Below, in pieces: positions 1-9,300 of a stretch of DNA of 17,165 nt (its first letter is position 1; each line of letters begins with the position of its first letter). The notes under the pieces are model-generated. The model was given only the letters and a program-made list of their open reading frames with translations, had not been told where the DNA came from and ran no database searches. A program made the translations under genes and the position numbers. The DNA comes from Deinococcus sp. (GTDB lineage: Bacteria; Deinococcota; Deinococci; Deinococcales; Deinococcaceae). The DNA is taken from positions 1 to 17,165 of the forward strand of contig JAGLBK010000030.1 of the NCBI GenBank assembly GCA_018260275.1. Direction: 5' to 3'.

Positions 1-530
1 CTTGAAGTCGCAAAAAAGGGGCTTCTGAAGGGTGGCTGAAACTCCTCTTCCTTGATGAAGCGGCCATCTGGCTGACCCAACCGAATACATATACCTGGCG
101 TGAAGTCGGGCATCCGATGGAAGTGCCGACGAGCAAAGCTCGTGGCATCACCGCACGGCTCAACCTTATGGGCTGTGTGGACTCCATCAGTGGCGAGGTG
201 CACTACAGGGAGATTGAGGGTAATACCAGCGGCCAGGACACGAAAAAGTTCATTGAGACGCTAGCGGAGCAAGCCGACCCGGCTTGCCCAACGATTGTCT
301 TTGCTGACCGTGCCAGTATTCATACGTGTAACGCCGTCTTTGAGGAAAAGGAAAACTGGAAAAAGCGTGGCCTCATCGTGGTTTATCTACCCCCGTATAG
401 TCCCGAACTCAATCTGATGGAGGGTGAATGGCGGCAACTCAAATACCATGACCTTCAGGAGCGTCATTTCGAGACCAAGGAGGATTTGCGGCGTGCTGTC
501 GGCGGTGCGACCTGGGGAATGGCGATATAA
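1..530 (+). CDS. IS630-type transposase, C-terminal part, cut by window edge
   Basis: This is the catalytic DDE part of an IS630/Tc1-type transposase, which cuts and rejoins element ends at TA targets. The frame that carries the domain is open from base 6 to the stop at 528-530; the ATG at 117 lies inside the domain and is not the natural start. Acidic residues sit where the family has them: D in FLDEAAIWL, D in VFADRASIH and E in PELNLMEGEW. The N-terminal helix-turn-helix half would be in another frame: bases 1-39 read LEVAKKGLLKGG then stop. The heptamer A AAA AAG at 12-18 is in phase for a -1 slip from that frame into this one, as in many IS630 elements. The C-terminus ends WGMAI; shifting one base would continue as NGDIMIS, so the 3' end may also carry an indel. 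Only the 3' part lies in the window, so completeness cannot be judged. Confidence 0.85.
12..18 (+). promoter_or_regulatory. Probable -1 ribosomal frameshift heptamer (A AAA AAG)
   Basis: The bases AAAAAAG follow GC and are read as GCA AAA AAG in the upstream transposase frame, which then stops at 37-39. A one-base backward slip puts the ribosome into the frame holding the DDE domain, which has a stop at 3-5 and is open afterwards. This is the canonical X XXY YYZ layout used by many insertion sequences. Confidence 0.6.
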
Positions 531-1228
531 TGATTTCTACACCCGGCAGCTACTTACCTGACCGCTTTACTTTGGCTTCTTCCAGATCATGCATAACTTG
601 CGTCTACGAGGTTAATCCCTTCTCGGCCCACTGCTTTCCCTGCTCCTGACCTCGTCTCCCCGAAACCTGGTATATGAGCCTGAATTTTTTGTGGGCACCC
701 TATATGCAACAGATTAGAAAGGGCCGAATCCAGTCCACCGGGAAACAACTGCTTTCGGGGAAGCGCCATCCACAAGTCGAGTGCAATCAATCCTTACCGG
801 CAATTACACCCGAATGGGGGGGACATCAAGCTTAGTCATAATCACCGTGACATCTAGCGGCCCGACTTAAATCCCTTCAAGTCCTAAAGTTTTTTCGCTC
901 ATAATTCACATATTTTTGGGTGAGGTAAGTATCAATAACGTGGTGAAAGCGGGGGAACACCTTGTGCATACCCAAAATCGGATGATCTCCATCTGAGTTC
1001 CCCAGAACCTGTATCACTCATGAGAATGGAATAAGTCTTCCATCAGGTCCTAAACTCATTAGCGTATCCCAGTAAGTAACAGCAGTGAAGTCCAGTGTAA
1101 GGTCAAAGTTATTGCACCGGGTATAGAATTCTGAATTGAGATAGGCAGAAACAGGGGTTTCGCCAACTCGCACCAGGGAATGGTTCCCTGTGTCACCTCA
1201 GACCGGACGCTACGCCGCTCCGGAAGTT
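531..1228. other. Gene-free interval between IS630 remnant and surface locus
   Basis: About 700 bp with no open frame that looks like a protein on either strand; the 67-codon frame on the minus strand (587-790) has no family resemblance and no visible ribosome site. The stretch looks more AT-rich than the flanking genes. Visible structure: an inverted repeat TTTTGGGT (914-921)/ACCCAAAA (970-977), interleaved with GGGGAAC (952-958)/GTTCCCC (997-1003), so only one of the two can fold at a time. A TATAGAAT box at 1122-1129 could be a -10 for the following gene, but no good -35 lies at the usual distance, so I do not call a promoter. The first bases after 530 may be the tail of the IS630 element; I could not identify its right terminal repeat. 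Confidence 0.6.
1174..1190 (+). other. Short hairpin in the leader of the first surface gene
   Basis: CAGGGAA (1174-1180) and TTCCCTG (1184-1190) form a perfect 7-bp stem with a 3-base loop, about 40 bases before the ribosome site of the gene at 1241. It may lie in the untranslated leader. Its function is not known; no poly-T follows it, so it is not a terminator. Confidence 0.4.
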
Positions 1229-1240
1229 GAAGGAGAAATT

Positions 1241-3367
1241 ATGAATTTCAAGAAACTGATGCTGCTGGCGGTTGCTCTGGCTGTCGGAAATGCGGGAGCC
1301 GCTACCCTGGCCGGAACGAGCATTATCAACCAGGCCAACGCCACCTTTACCGTCGGCGGGGCCAGCCAGACCACCAATTCCACCGTAGCGACCACGACGG
1401 TCAACCCGATTCCCTCTTACACCATCACCCCTGGCCCAGCAGGTGGAACTGAAGCAGCCCCCGCACTGAGCAGCACAGTGGCGACTGGCGCACCCGTGAA
1501 CTACAACAACTACATCATCACCAACACTGGGAACACCTTTATTCAGGTCAATATCGGCGCGACCTATGGCACGGGCAGCAGTGCTATTACCACGGTCAAC
1601 CTGAACGGTACAGCTGTGACTACGGTTGCCGCAGGCAGCACGCCTACCTCGACTACCACTACGGCTACCATTGCTCCTGGCGCTACCCTCAACCTGGCAG
1701 AAACCTTCACAGCTCCGGCCACGGCAGGCAACTACTTCACCAATCCTGTAGGCGTAAGCATCAACTACACCAAGAGCGCTGTAGACGCCGGCAACACACA
1801 GCTGGCAACTGCCCCGACCACTATGGACGTTACTGGTCAGGCGCTGGCCGATACCGACAACGTCAACAAGACCACGGTAACCACCAACACCCCGGTGCTG
1901 GGCGGCCCCGACACCAACCCTAATGACGGCAGCGTCATCACGCCCCCCACGACGCCCGTTACGGTCCCCACCCCTGGCACGGGCGGCCCGACCAATACCA
2001 ACCCGAGCACCCCTGGGAACAGCACCGGCCCCGGTTACACCTCCCCGACTGGCCCTGGCGGCAGCACCCCTGTTGTGGTCGACGGCAACAACCAGTACGC
2101 CTTCCCCAAGGCAGATACCAATACCACCGACGACACGGTCACCATGACCGGCACGGTGGGCAACCCCAACCCCGTGGACACCAGCTACGTGCTGAATCCT
2201 GGACCCAACTACACCTATAACCCCACAACCGGCGTATTTACTGGGAACCCCGGTACCCCCGCTGAAGGCACCACCGTGACCTTCACAGATGCCAGCGGCA
2301 CCCCGTTGACCGGCGGCACCACTGGGCCCAGCCTGACCGTCCCCGCCAACAGCACAGCCAACTACAACACAGTCGTCACCTACCCCGATAGCGAAAGCAC
2401 TGATGCCAAGACCACGCCTATTACTGTACCGGTCACGGTCAACGGTGCTGGCCCCGAGAACTTCGTGGTTATGCCCCCCAACGTGACTTTCGGCAACAGC
2501 AACGGCAGCACGGCTGGTGTTGACCCAGCAGCCCGCGACGTGACCCTGGTTACGCCGTCGGTCATCACCTGTGTCGTCTACCCGATGGACGTCGCAAACA
2601 CCGGCACCTACGCCGAGGCGTACAACCTGACGGCCAGCACCACCACCGGCGGCAGCATCAAGTACGTCGCCAGCCTTCCCACGGCAACCACTACCGCCGG
2701 AGTCATGAGCGCCGCCGACTGCGCTACCGTCACGGCTGCTACGGCTCTGCCTGCCACCGGCACCATCCAGCCCGGTGCAGAGCAGACCGTCTACGCCATC
2801 GTCACGGTGCCCAGCGCCACGCCGGCTGGCACCTACACCATCAACCAGCAGGTCACCGGCACCTACAGCGGTACGGTTAAGCAGTTCAACACCGACACCG
2901 TGACGGTCGGTGCTGTGAGCGGCAGCGGCCTGACCGTGACCAAGACTGTGAACCCCACAACTGCCAACCCCGGCGCTTCCCTCACCTACACCATCACAGC
3001 CACCAACAATTACAACACCAGCATTTACGGCCTGATTGTCGCCGACCCCAGCACAGGCGCTGGTACTGCCTCCAACAGCGTGGCCTACACCGCCAGCAAC
3101 CTGTTCGGCACGAGCGGCTTCGTGACCCCCAACACCCTGACAGCTACCGCCAGCGGCAGCGGCGTGACTGGCACGGTGCTCTACCGCATCAACGGCGGAG
3201 CCTGGAGCAGCGCGGCCCCCACCGTGGACGCCAGCACCACCAAGGTGGAAGTGGCGGTGGACAACAACCTCGCCAGCAACGGCACCCCCGACGGCACCAT
3301 CGACAGCAATGACGTGTTTCCGGCGGGCGCAGTCCTGACCATCACCCTGACGGGCACGGTCAAGTAA
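1241..3367 (+). CDS. Secreted Thr/Asn-rich DUF11-type surface protein
   Basis: A 708-residue exported protein. The start is the ATG at 1241, because AAGGAG lies 5 bases before it and a Sec signal peptide begins there (MNFKKLMLLAVALAVGNAGA); the GTG at 1190 would add 17 residues ahead of the signal. After cleavage comes a short motif, AGTSIINQANATF, shared with the next gene product. Then follow beta-rich Thr/Asn/Gly segments, a Pro/Gly/Thr low-complexity linker at about 215-285, further beta-rich domains, and a C-terminal DUF11 domain from about residue 560 (GLTVTKTVNPTTANPG, LTYTITATNNYN). There are only two cysteines in the mature chain (VITCVV, SAADCATV), which could form one disulfide. 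No LPXTG, SLH motif or C-terminal barrel strand is visible, so the mode of attachment is open. Family-level assignment is firm; function (adhesin, layer protein or matrix) is not. Confidence 0.8.
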   Translation: MNFKKLMLLAVALAVGNAGAATLAGTSIINQANATFTVGGASQTTNSTVATTTVNPIPSYTITPGPAGGTEAAPALSSTVATGAPVNYNNYIITNTGNTFIQVNIGATYGTGSSAITTVNLNGTAVTTVAAGSTPTSTTTTATIAPGATLNLAETFTAPATAGNYFTNPVGVSINYTKSAVDAGNTQLATAPTTMDVTGQALADTDNVNKTTVTTNTPVLGGPDTNPNDGSVITPPTTPVTVPTPGTGGPTNTNPSTPGNSTGPGYTSPTGPGGSTPVVVDGNNQYAFPKADTNTTDDTVTMTGTVGNPNPVDTSYVLNPGPNYTYNPTTGVFTGNPGTPAEGTTVTFTDASGTPLTGGTTGPSLTVPANSTANYNTVVTYPDSESTDAKTTPITVPVTVNGAGPENFVVMPPNVTFGNSNGSTAGVDPAARDVTLVTPSVITCVVYPMDVANTGTYAEAYNLTASTTTGGSIKYVASLPTATTTAGVMSAADCATVTAATALPATGTIQPGAEQTVYAIVTVPSATPAGTYTINQQVTGTYSGTVKQFNTDTVTVGAVSGSGLTVTKTVNPTTANPGASLTYTITATNNYNTSIYGLIVADPSTGAGTASNSVAYTASNLFGTSGFVTPNTLTATASGSGVTGTVLYRINGGAWSSAAPTVDASTTKVEVAVDNNLASNGTPDGTIDSNDVFPAGAVLTITLTGTVK

Positions 3368-3377
3368 GCCCGCGCGG

Positions 3378-3412
3378 GCAGGAGGCCCGGCTGAGAAGGC
3401 CAGGCTTCCTGC
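3378..3412 (+). terminator. Strong stem-loop just after the first surface gene
   Basis: GCAGGAGGCC (3378-3387) pairs with GGCTTCCTGC (3403-3412), ten base pairs including one G-U, loop 15. It starts ten bases after the stop codon at 3365-3367. No T-run follows directly, so on its own it could be a processing or stability element rather than an intrinsic terminator. Confidence 0.5.
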
Positions 3413-3419
3413 TCCCACC

Positions 3420-3466
3420 AGGCGCGTTCCTCCCGCTCCCTTTTCCTGGGACGCGCCTCTCCTTTT
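3420..3466 (+). terminator. Probable intrinsic terminator after the first surface gene
   Basis: AGGCGCGT (3420-3427) and ACGCGCCT (3451-3458) form a GC-rich 8-bp stem with a 23-base loop, followed by the pyrimidine tract CTCCTTTT. Together with the stem-loop at 3378-3412 it would end or reduce transcription before the next gene, separating expression of the 1241 gene from the three genes that follow. Confidence 0.55.
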
Positions 3467-3524
3467 CAATCCTGTGTCCTTTTTTGCAGCCGCGTAGTTC
3501 CAACATCAGAAACCGTATTTCCCC

Positions 3525-3540
3525 TTCACATTTGAGTGAA
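3525..3540. promoter_or_regulatory. Small inverted repeat upstream of the three-gene surface operon
   Basis: TTCAC (3525-3529) and GTGAA (3536-3540) flank six bases, about 58 bases before the ATG at 3598. The position fits a regulator-binding site or promoter region for the following operon. Five-base arms are short, so this may be chance. Confidence 0.25.
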
Positions 3541-3597
3541 TAGACCGCTGTTCCCGCCCGCGTTTGTTTCTGGCCCGGCGTTTTCAAGGAGAACCTC

Positions 3598-6372
3598 ATG
3601 ACGTCCAAGTTTCTACTGCCCTTGCTGCTGCTTCCAGCCCTGGCGACAGCCCAGGCCGCTGGCGCCGGAACAGTCATCAACAATCAGGCCAGCGCGTCGT
3701 ACCTGCTGGGAGGCTCGGCCAGGGTCGTCAACTCGCCCGTAGCCCCCGTAACGGTCAATTCCGTGTGCAGCGTCGTGGTGACCCCCAACGGCACAGTGGA
3801 CGCCCCCAGCCAGCAGGCCAGTGCCCTGCCGGGCCAGAGCGTGACCTTTGCCTATCAGGTGGTCAATACCGGCAACGGCCCAGCCACCTACAGTGTGCAG
3901 GGTCGCACCGAGGCTGGCAGCGCCTTTACCCCCGGCCTGCAGGTCTACCAGGACAGCAACGGTAACGGCCAGCTGGACGCGGGCGACTCGCCAGCCACTT
4001 CGGTGACTCTGAATGCTGGAGCCGCCGCACCACTGCTGCTGATCGCCAGCAACGTGGGCAGCAGCGGCTGGGCCGCCGTCAACCTGATTGCCTCGTGTCC
4101 CAATGGAGCGGCGCAGGACAGCAACAATGTGGCACGGGTCAATGTCACGCCCCCCCCTGTGCTGAGCGTCACCAAGTCCTTCGACCAGGAACGCATTCGC
4201 CCCGGCGACCAGACCACGGTGACGGTCACCGCCAGGAACGACGGCGAGGGCATCGCTAAAAATGTGCTGCTGACCGACCCCCTGGCCGCCCAGGTGGCGC
4301 AGGGTCTTCAGTACGTGCCCGGCAGCGCCCGCAGCAGCGGCGTGCTGGAATACAGTGCCGACGGCGTGACCTGGAGCACCAGCGAACCGGCCACTGGGGC
4401 AGGCAGCGTCCAGGCGGTGCGGGCCAGAATAGATACGCTGGGCAGCGGTCAGCAGGCCAGTCTGACCTTTGCGCTCAAAGCCACTGACCAGGCCGAGAAG
4501 CGCACCTTTGTGAACGTGGCAAATCTGGAAGCGGCTTACGGCGGCGGCGAACAGGCCCAGGCCAAACTGGCCGTCAACTACCAGCCGGGCGTGGCCCTGG
4601 GGCCGCTGGGCAACGCGGGTGCACCCGAAGGCAGCGCCGCCGACGCCCAGAGCAAACCCTTTGCCGTCATAGGCCAGCAAATCTGCTTTGACCACACCCT
4701 GCAAAACACCGGCGACGTGGCCGATACCTTTACCCTGACCGTGACCTATCCCCAGGGACAGGCGAGCGCCACCTACCTCGACAGCGGCGGCCAGACCCTG
4801 ACCCTGCCTGTCGCCCTGGAAGCCGGAGCCAGCACCAGCGTCAGGGTCTGCTACACCCCGCAGACCGGCACCACTGCACTTCAGGCCGTGATTACCGCAG
4901 CGGGCAAACGTGGCACCAGCAACGCCACCACCGACAGCGTGGCCCGAATCGAAAGCCAGTACCCCAGACTGGTCAAGACGGTGAGCAAGCCCGGCAGCCC
5001 CGGCTGGACCTCCAGCGACGCCGTAACCACCGGCGACACCCTGAGTTACACCCTGAGCGTGACCAACCCCTACACCCAGTCGCTGAACGATGTGACGGTC
5101 AGCGACCCCCTGCCCGCCCACACCGACCTGATCAGTGCCCCGAATGGTGGTCAGGTCACGGGGGCCGTGGGTACCCAGGTCGTGACCTGGCAGGTAGGGA
5201 CACTCCAGCCCGGCGAGACGCGCACCTTTACCGTGCAGGTCAGAGTCAGCGACCGCAGCAAGGACGACGAGGCCCTGAGCAACATCTTCAACATGACCAG
5301 CACCGAGTTCACCACGCCGGTCGAGAGCAACGCCGCCACGGCTTACGTGTGGAACGCCGCTCCCTTTATCGCCAAGAGTGTGGACGCCCTGCAGGTGGCT
5401 CCCGGCGACCAGCTGACCTACACCCTGACCCTCAGGAACACCTCAGCCAGCAGCGCCCTGGTGGATGTGCTGGTCACCGACACGCCTGCCAGCGGATTAC
5501 AGTACGTTCCGGGCAGCAGCCTGCTCGACGGCCAGCCGCTGGCCGACCCCACCATCCAGAACGGTTCGCTGACCTGGCCGGTGCCGCGCCTGGACGCCGG
5601 AACACCCGTGAAGATCACCTACAAACTACGGGTGTTGCCGGGAGCCAGCGGCGACCTGGTCAATACGGTGATCATGCTGGGCCACGGTGAAAAGGCTCGC
5701 GCCACGGCTATCGCCAGTAAACGTGCCCACGCGACTACCAGGGTCAGGCTGCTCAACTTTGCGCCGCTGAGCGACATTCTGGGGACGGTGTTCCTGGACC
5801 GCAACGGCGACGGTAAACTGGGCCAGAGCGACACCGGGGTCAGTGGGGCGCGGGTGGTACTGGCCGGTGGCCGCATCGCCCTGACCGACGCCCAGGGCCG
5901 TTATCACTTCGACAACGTTCAGCTGGGTATGCAGGCGCTGCGGCTCGACCCGGCCAGTGTACCCGTACAGCCACGCGGCGCAGGCACCGTGACGGTGCAG
6001 GTTCAGGGACTGACCACTGTGGACTTCGCGCTCGACACCACCAATGCCGTGACTGCCCTGCGCGACATCGACCTGACTGCGGGCAGCCTGAGTGTCCACA
6101 AGGCCGTGGTGCGTACTGGCAGCGGCTACCACGTCACTCTGACGCTGACGACGCCGCAGGACATCGCCCACCTGAAGCTGCTTGATCCCCTGCCCGGCGA
6201 CGCCCGGATAAATCAGGGCCAGAGCAGTCGCGGCCAGCCAGGAAATGGACAGAACAGCTTCGATGGCACCCTGAAGGCCGGAACTACCACGCTGACCTAC
6301 GATTTCGACTGGTCAGGTGACCCGGCCAGCGCCGTCACCGACCCGGTCGTGACCCTGGGAGGACAGCCATGA
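3598..6372 (+). CDS. Secreted multi-domain DUF11 / SdrB-like surface protein
   Basis: A 924-residue exported protein; the ATG at 3598 follows AAGGAG by 6 bases and opens a signal peptide (MTSKFLLPLLLLPALATAQA). The first mature segment, AGTVINNQASASY followed by a GG and NSPVAPVTVN, repeats the N-terminal motif of the upstream gene product. Order of domains: N-terminal beta domain to ~180 with a Ca-loop-like DSNGNGQLDAGD at ~119-131; DUF11 repeats at ~188-320, ~453-580 and ~585-700 (each with the PGDxxTYTxTxxN and DxLP signatures); an SdrD B-like/carboxypeptidase-regulatory-like domain at ~722-810 with a second loop, DRNGDGKLGQSD, and TDAQGRYHFDNV; then a C-terminal beta segment. The stop overlaps the next start (ATGA), so the next protein is probably made by coupled translation. 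No sortase or anchor motif is seen. It is probably a partner of the barrel protein downstream; this is inference. Confidence 0.82.
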   Translation: MTSKFLLPLLLLPALATAQAAGAGTVINNQASASYLLGGSARVVNSPVAPVTVNSVCSVVVTPNGTVDAPSQQASALPGQSVTFAYQVVNTGNGPATYSVQGRTEAGSAFTPGLQVYQDSNGNGQLDAGDSPATSVTLNAGAAAPLLLIASNVGSSGWAAVNLIASCPNGAAQDSNNVARVNVTPPPVLSVTKSFDQERIRPGDQTTVTVTARNDGEGIAKNVLLTDPLAAQVAQGLQYVPGSARSSGVLEYSADGVTWSTSEPATGAGSVQAVRARIDTLGSGQQASLTFALKATDQAEKRTFVNVANLEAAYGGGEQAQAKLAVNYQPGVALGPLGNAGAPEGSAADAQSKPFAVIGQQICFDHTLQNTGDVADTFTLTVTYPQGQASATYLDSGGQTLTLPVALEAGASTSVRVCYTPQTGTTALQAVITAAGKRGTSNATTDSVARIESQYPRLVKTVSKPGSPGWTSSDAVTTGDTLSYTLSVTNPYTQSLNDVTVSDPLPAHTDLISAPNGGQVTGAVGTQVVTWQVGTLQPGETRTFTVQVRVSDRSKDDEALSNIFNMTSTEFTTPVESNAATAYVWNAAPFIAKSVDALQVAPGDQLTYTLTLRNTSASSALVDVLVTDTPASGLQYVPGSSLLDGQPLADPTIQNGSLTWPVPRLDAGTPVKITYKLRVLPGASGDLVNTVIMLGHGEKARATAIASKRAHATTRVRLLNFAPLSDILGTVFLDRNGDGKLGQSDTGVSGARVVLAGGRIALTDAQGRYHFDNVQLGMQALRLDPASVPVQPRGAGTVTVQVQGLTTVDFALDTTNAVTALRDIDLTAGSLSVHKAVVRTGSGYHVTLTLTTPQDIAHLKLLDPLPGDARINQGQSSRGQPGNGQNSFDGTLKAGTTTLTYDFDWSGDPASAVTDPVVTLGGQP

Positions 6373-9300
6373 AACATACTTTTTCGGCCCTGATGCTGCT
6401 CGGCGCTGTCCTGACCGCCCAGGCCGGCGCACAGGCGACCCCAGGAGCAGTTACCCTGCAGGCCAGCCCGGCCCCGGTCACCTCCCCCGTCGTGTCTGCC
6501 GCAGCCCCGTCACCTGCAACTCTGTCACCCGTCACTGCCCCCACCACAAACCCGCTCACCGTGACCTCGCTGAGCACCATCCGCCTGAGCTTTGACCTTC
6601 AGGGCCAGAAGTACCCGGCGGCGACCTACCTGGTAGCCCAGAAACCGGTCGGGGCCAGCAGTTACCAGCCTGGGAGTTCCCACCTGAACGGGGCAGCGCT
6701 GCCTGACCCGCTGGTCGGGGCCAGTGGTACGCTCTACTGGCTGCTGGACGCGGCCACGCTGGCCCAGGTGACACAGCAGGCAGGCCAGCAGCAGACCGAG
6801 CTGAGCTATCAGGTGACGCACACCGCGCCGCTGCCGCCGCTGCCCCAGGCCGCCCTGCTGGTACACGACACCCGCGACAGCACCGCCAGCAATACCCCTG
6901 CCTGGCAGCGCCTGAGTGGGCAGGCCGACCTGAGTGACTACGGCGGCGCAGTCCCGCTGAGCGCCGAGAGCCCCAGCGAAAATCCCGGAGCCATTAAACT
7001 GCCGCTGGACGGCAGCCAGGTGCGCCGCAGCGACCAGATTGGCGTGGTGGTCGAGGTGCCGGTGGGCAGCGACCTGACCCCGACCATCAACGGCCAGCCC
7101 ATTGCGGCCACGCAACTGGGCGACAGCCAGACCAGCGCCGACGGCCAGACCGAGCGCCGCCACTACTACGCGGTCAAGATTCGCCCCGGCGTCAACACCA
7201 TTACGCTGGGCAACCAGCAGACCACTTTCAGGTACGCGGGAGCCACGGCCAGCTACCAGCTGGAGCCGCTTTCGCTGATAGCCGACGGCAGCACGCCGAT
7301 CCGGGTCCGCATCCAGGCGCTGGACGCTGACGGGATTCTCAGTGAGCAGCCCTATCTGACGGTGCAGAGCAACCTGGAACCCACCCAGCCCGACGCCCGC
7401 CCAACCGAAACGGGTTATCAGATTGCCCTGAAAGACGGCGTGGGTATTCTGGAACTGCGGCCCCAGACCACGCCGGTGGCCCTGAGCGTCGACCTGTGGC
7501 GCGATACCCAGGTGTTTCACCGCACCTTTGAAGTGCAGGCCGGGGGTGCAGCGGTCGGCGTGGGGATGGTCAGCGCCACCCTGGGGCTGAATGGGGGCCT
7601 GAACGGTGCTGGCCTCAGCAGCGACAACCTCAGCATTCAGGCGCGGGCCTACTATGAGGGTCCGCTGGCGGGCGGCAAGGTGTACCTCTCCGCCGACAAA
7701 AATGGTCTGCCCCGCACCGAGGATGTCAACAACCGCAACGCGACCTTTGGCGACAGCAGTCAGCAGACCGTGCCGCTCCAGGGTTCTGACCCGGTCGCCT
7801 TTGCCTACGAGCATCCCCGGTTCCGGGCGGCCTACCGCCAGAGCGGACTGCCGGTGACTGCCGTGCCCGTTACCGGGCAGATAACGGCCCTGAGCGCCAG
7901 CACCAGGGGCAACACGCGGGTTTCGGGATTTGCCGCCTGGCTGCCCAGCGACCTCGTCAGCGCCCAGCCACTGACCCCCGAAGGCACCCGGCTGCTGCGC
8001 CTGGGCCGTGAGAACCTCGCCCCCGACAGTGAAAGCCTGACCGTGGTGACCACCGACCGCGATACTGGTGCCGAACTGGAACGCCGCACTCTGGTCAGAA
8101 ACGTGGATTACACCCTGGACCCGCAGACCGGAATCGTGACCCTGGCGCAGGCACTCAGCCGCGTAGACGAGAACCTGAACCCGGTGACGGTGCTGGCGAC
8201 CTACCGCCTGGCGAGCAGCAGCCAGAACCGCACCCTGGCTTACGGCGCGCAGGTGGAAACTGGCGGCGAGAACGCCCGAGTCGGGGCCGCGCTGGTGCAT
8301 ATGGACGGCGTGACCACCTATGGCGTGGCCGGGCATTACTTCACGCCTGACGTGCAGGCCGACGCGCGGGTGCTGGTGGCAGGTGGAATCCATGCTGAAG
8401 CCACCGCCAGCGCCAGTTGGGGCCCCAGCAATGCCAGCCGCAGTACCGCCAGCCTCAGCGCCTACCACCAGGACGCCAGTTATAACGGTCTGGGCGACCA
8501 GGGCGAGGGCACCCGCTTCAAGGCCAAACTGAGTGCCCCGCTGACCGACCGCGTGCTGGCCCTGGCCGACGCCGACTATACCCAGAGCCTGAGCGGGCGA
8601 CAGGGCAATATCGCGGCTCAGGCGCTGTACAAATTCAAACCGCTGATCGTGGGGGCTGGGGCCAAGTATTCCTTCGGCGACCAGCAGGGCGTGAGCCTGA
8701 TTGGCAGCGTGGGCTATGACGACGGTAAACTGGTCACGCTGCTGACCCACAGCCAGCCGGTGAGCGGCAACGTCTCGCCCGTGACCGACTTCAAGGCCAG
8801 TTACCCGCTGTCGCGTAACCTGCGTATCGGTCTCAACGACCACTATGTCTGGAACGAGGGCCACACCACTTCAGTGACTCTGGACAGCACCGTGGGGCGC
8901 ACCAACTACGCTGTCGGCTACGATCTGCCCAACGCGGGAGGCAGCGGCAACCGCGCCCGCTTCGGGGTGAGCACCAGCCTGCCGCTCAGCAGCCGCACCA
9001 GCCTGGGACTGCGCGGGGCGTATGTGCGTGACCTGCGAGCCAGTACCAGCCAGCTCAGCGGCAGCGCCGATCTGATGTACAGCGCCGACCACTATGTTGC
9101 CAGCCTGGGCACCGACCTGACCTACGACACGTCGCTGACCAGCCCGCTGACCACCGTGGTGCGGGCCGGAATCAGCGGTGACCTCAGCACGCACCTGAAT
9201 GTCAGCGCCGACACCACCCTGCAATTCGGGCAGACGCCCGGCACCAGAATCGGGCTGGGCTACGCTTACCGCAATACAGCCCTGAGCAGCCTGGGCTACC

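Noticed and set aside
587..790. 67-codon minus-strand frame in the first gap
   Set aside because: No ribosome site, no domain, no signal; composition not protein-like.
1122..1129. TATAGAAT as a -10 box for the first surface gene
   Set aside because: No -35 resembling TTGACA at 16-18 bases upstream, so support is too weak to call a promoter.
1193..3469. 758-codon open frame on the minus strand opposite the first surface gene
   Set aside because: It mirrors a Thr/Ala/Gly-rich gene with strong codon bias; it has no signal, domain or ribosome site and is explained as an antisense shadow.
3613..5121. 502-codon open frame on the minus strand opposite the second surface gene
   Set aside because: Same reasoning: an antisense shadow of a well-supported gene.
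6525..8864. 779-codon open frame on the minus strand opposite the barrel gene
   Set aside because: Its composition is that of a complement of GC-biased codons (many H, G, Q, V), with no recognisable domain; the plus-strand gene has a signal peptide and coupled start.
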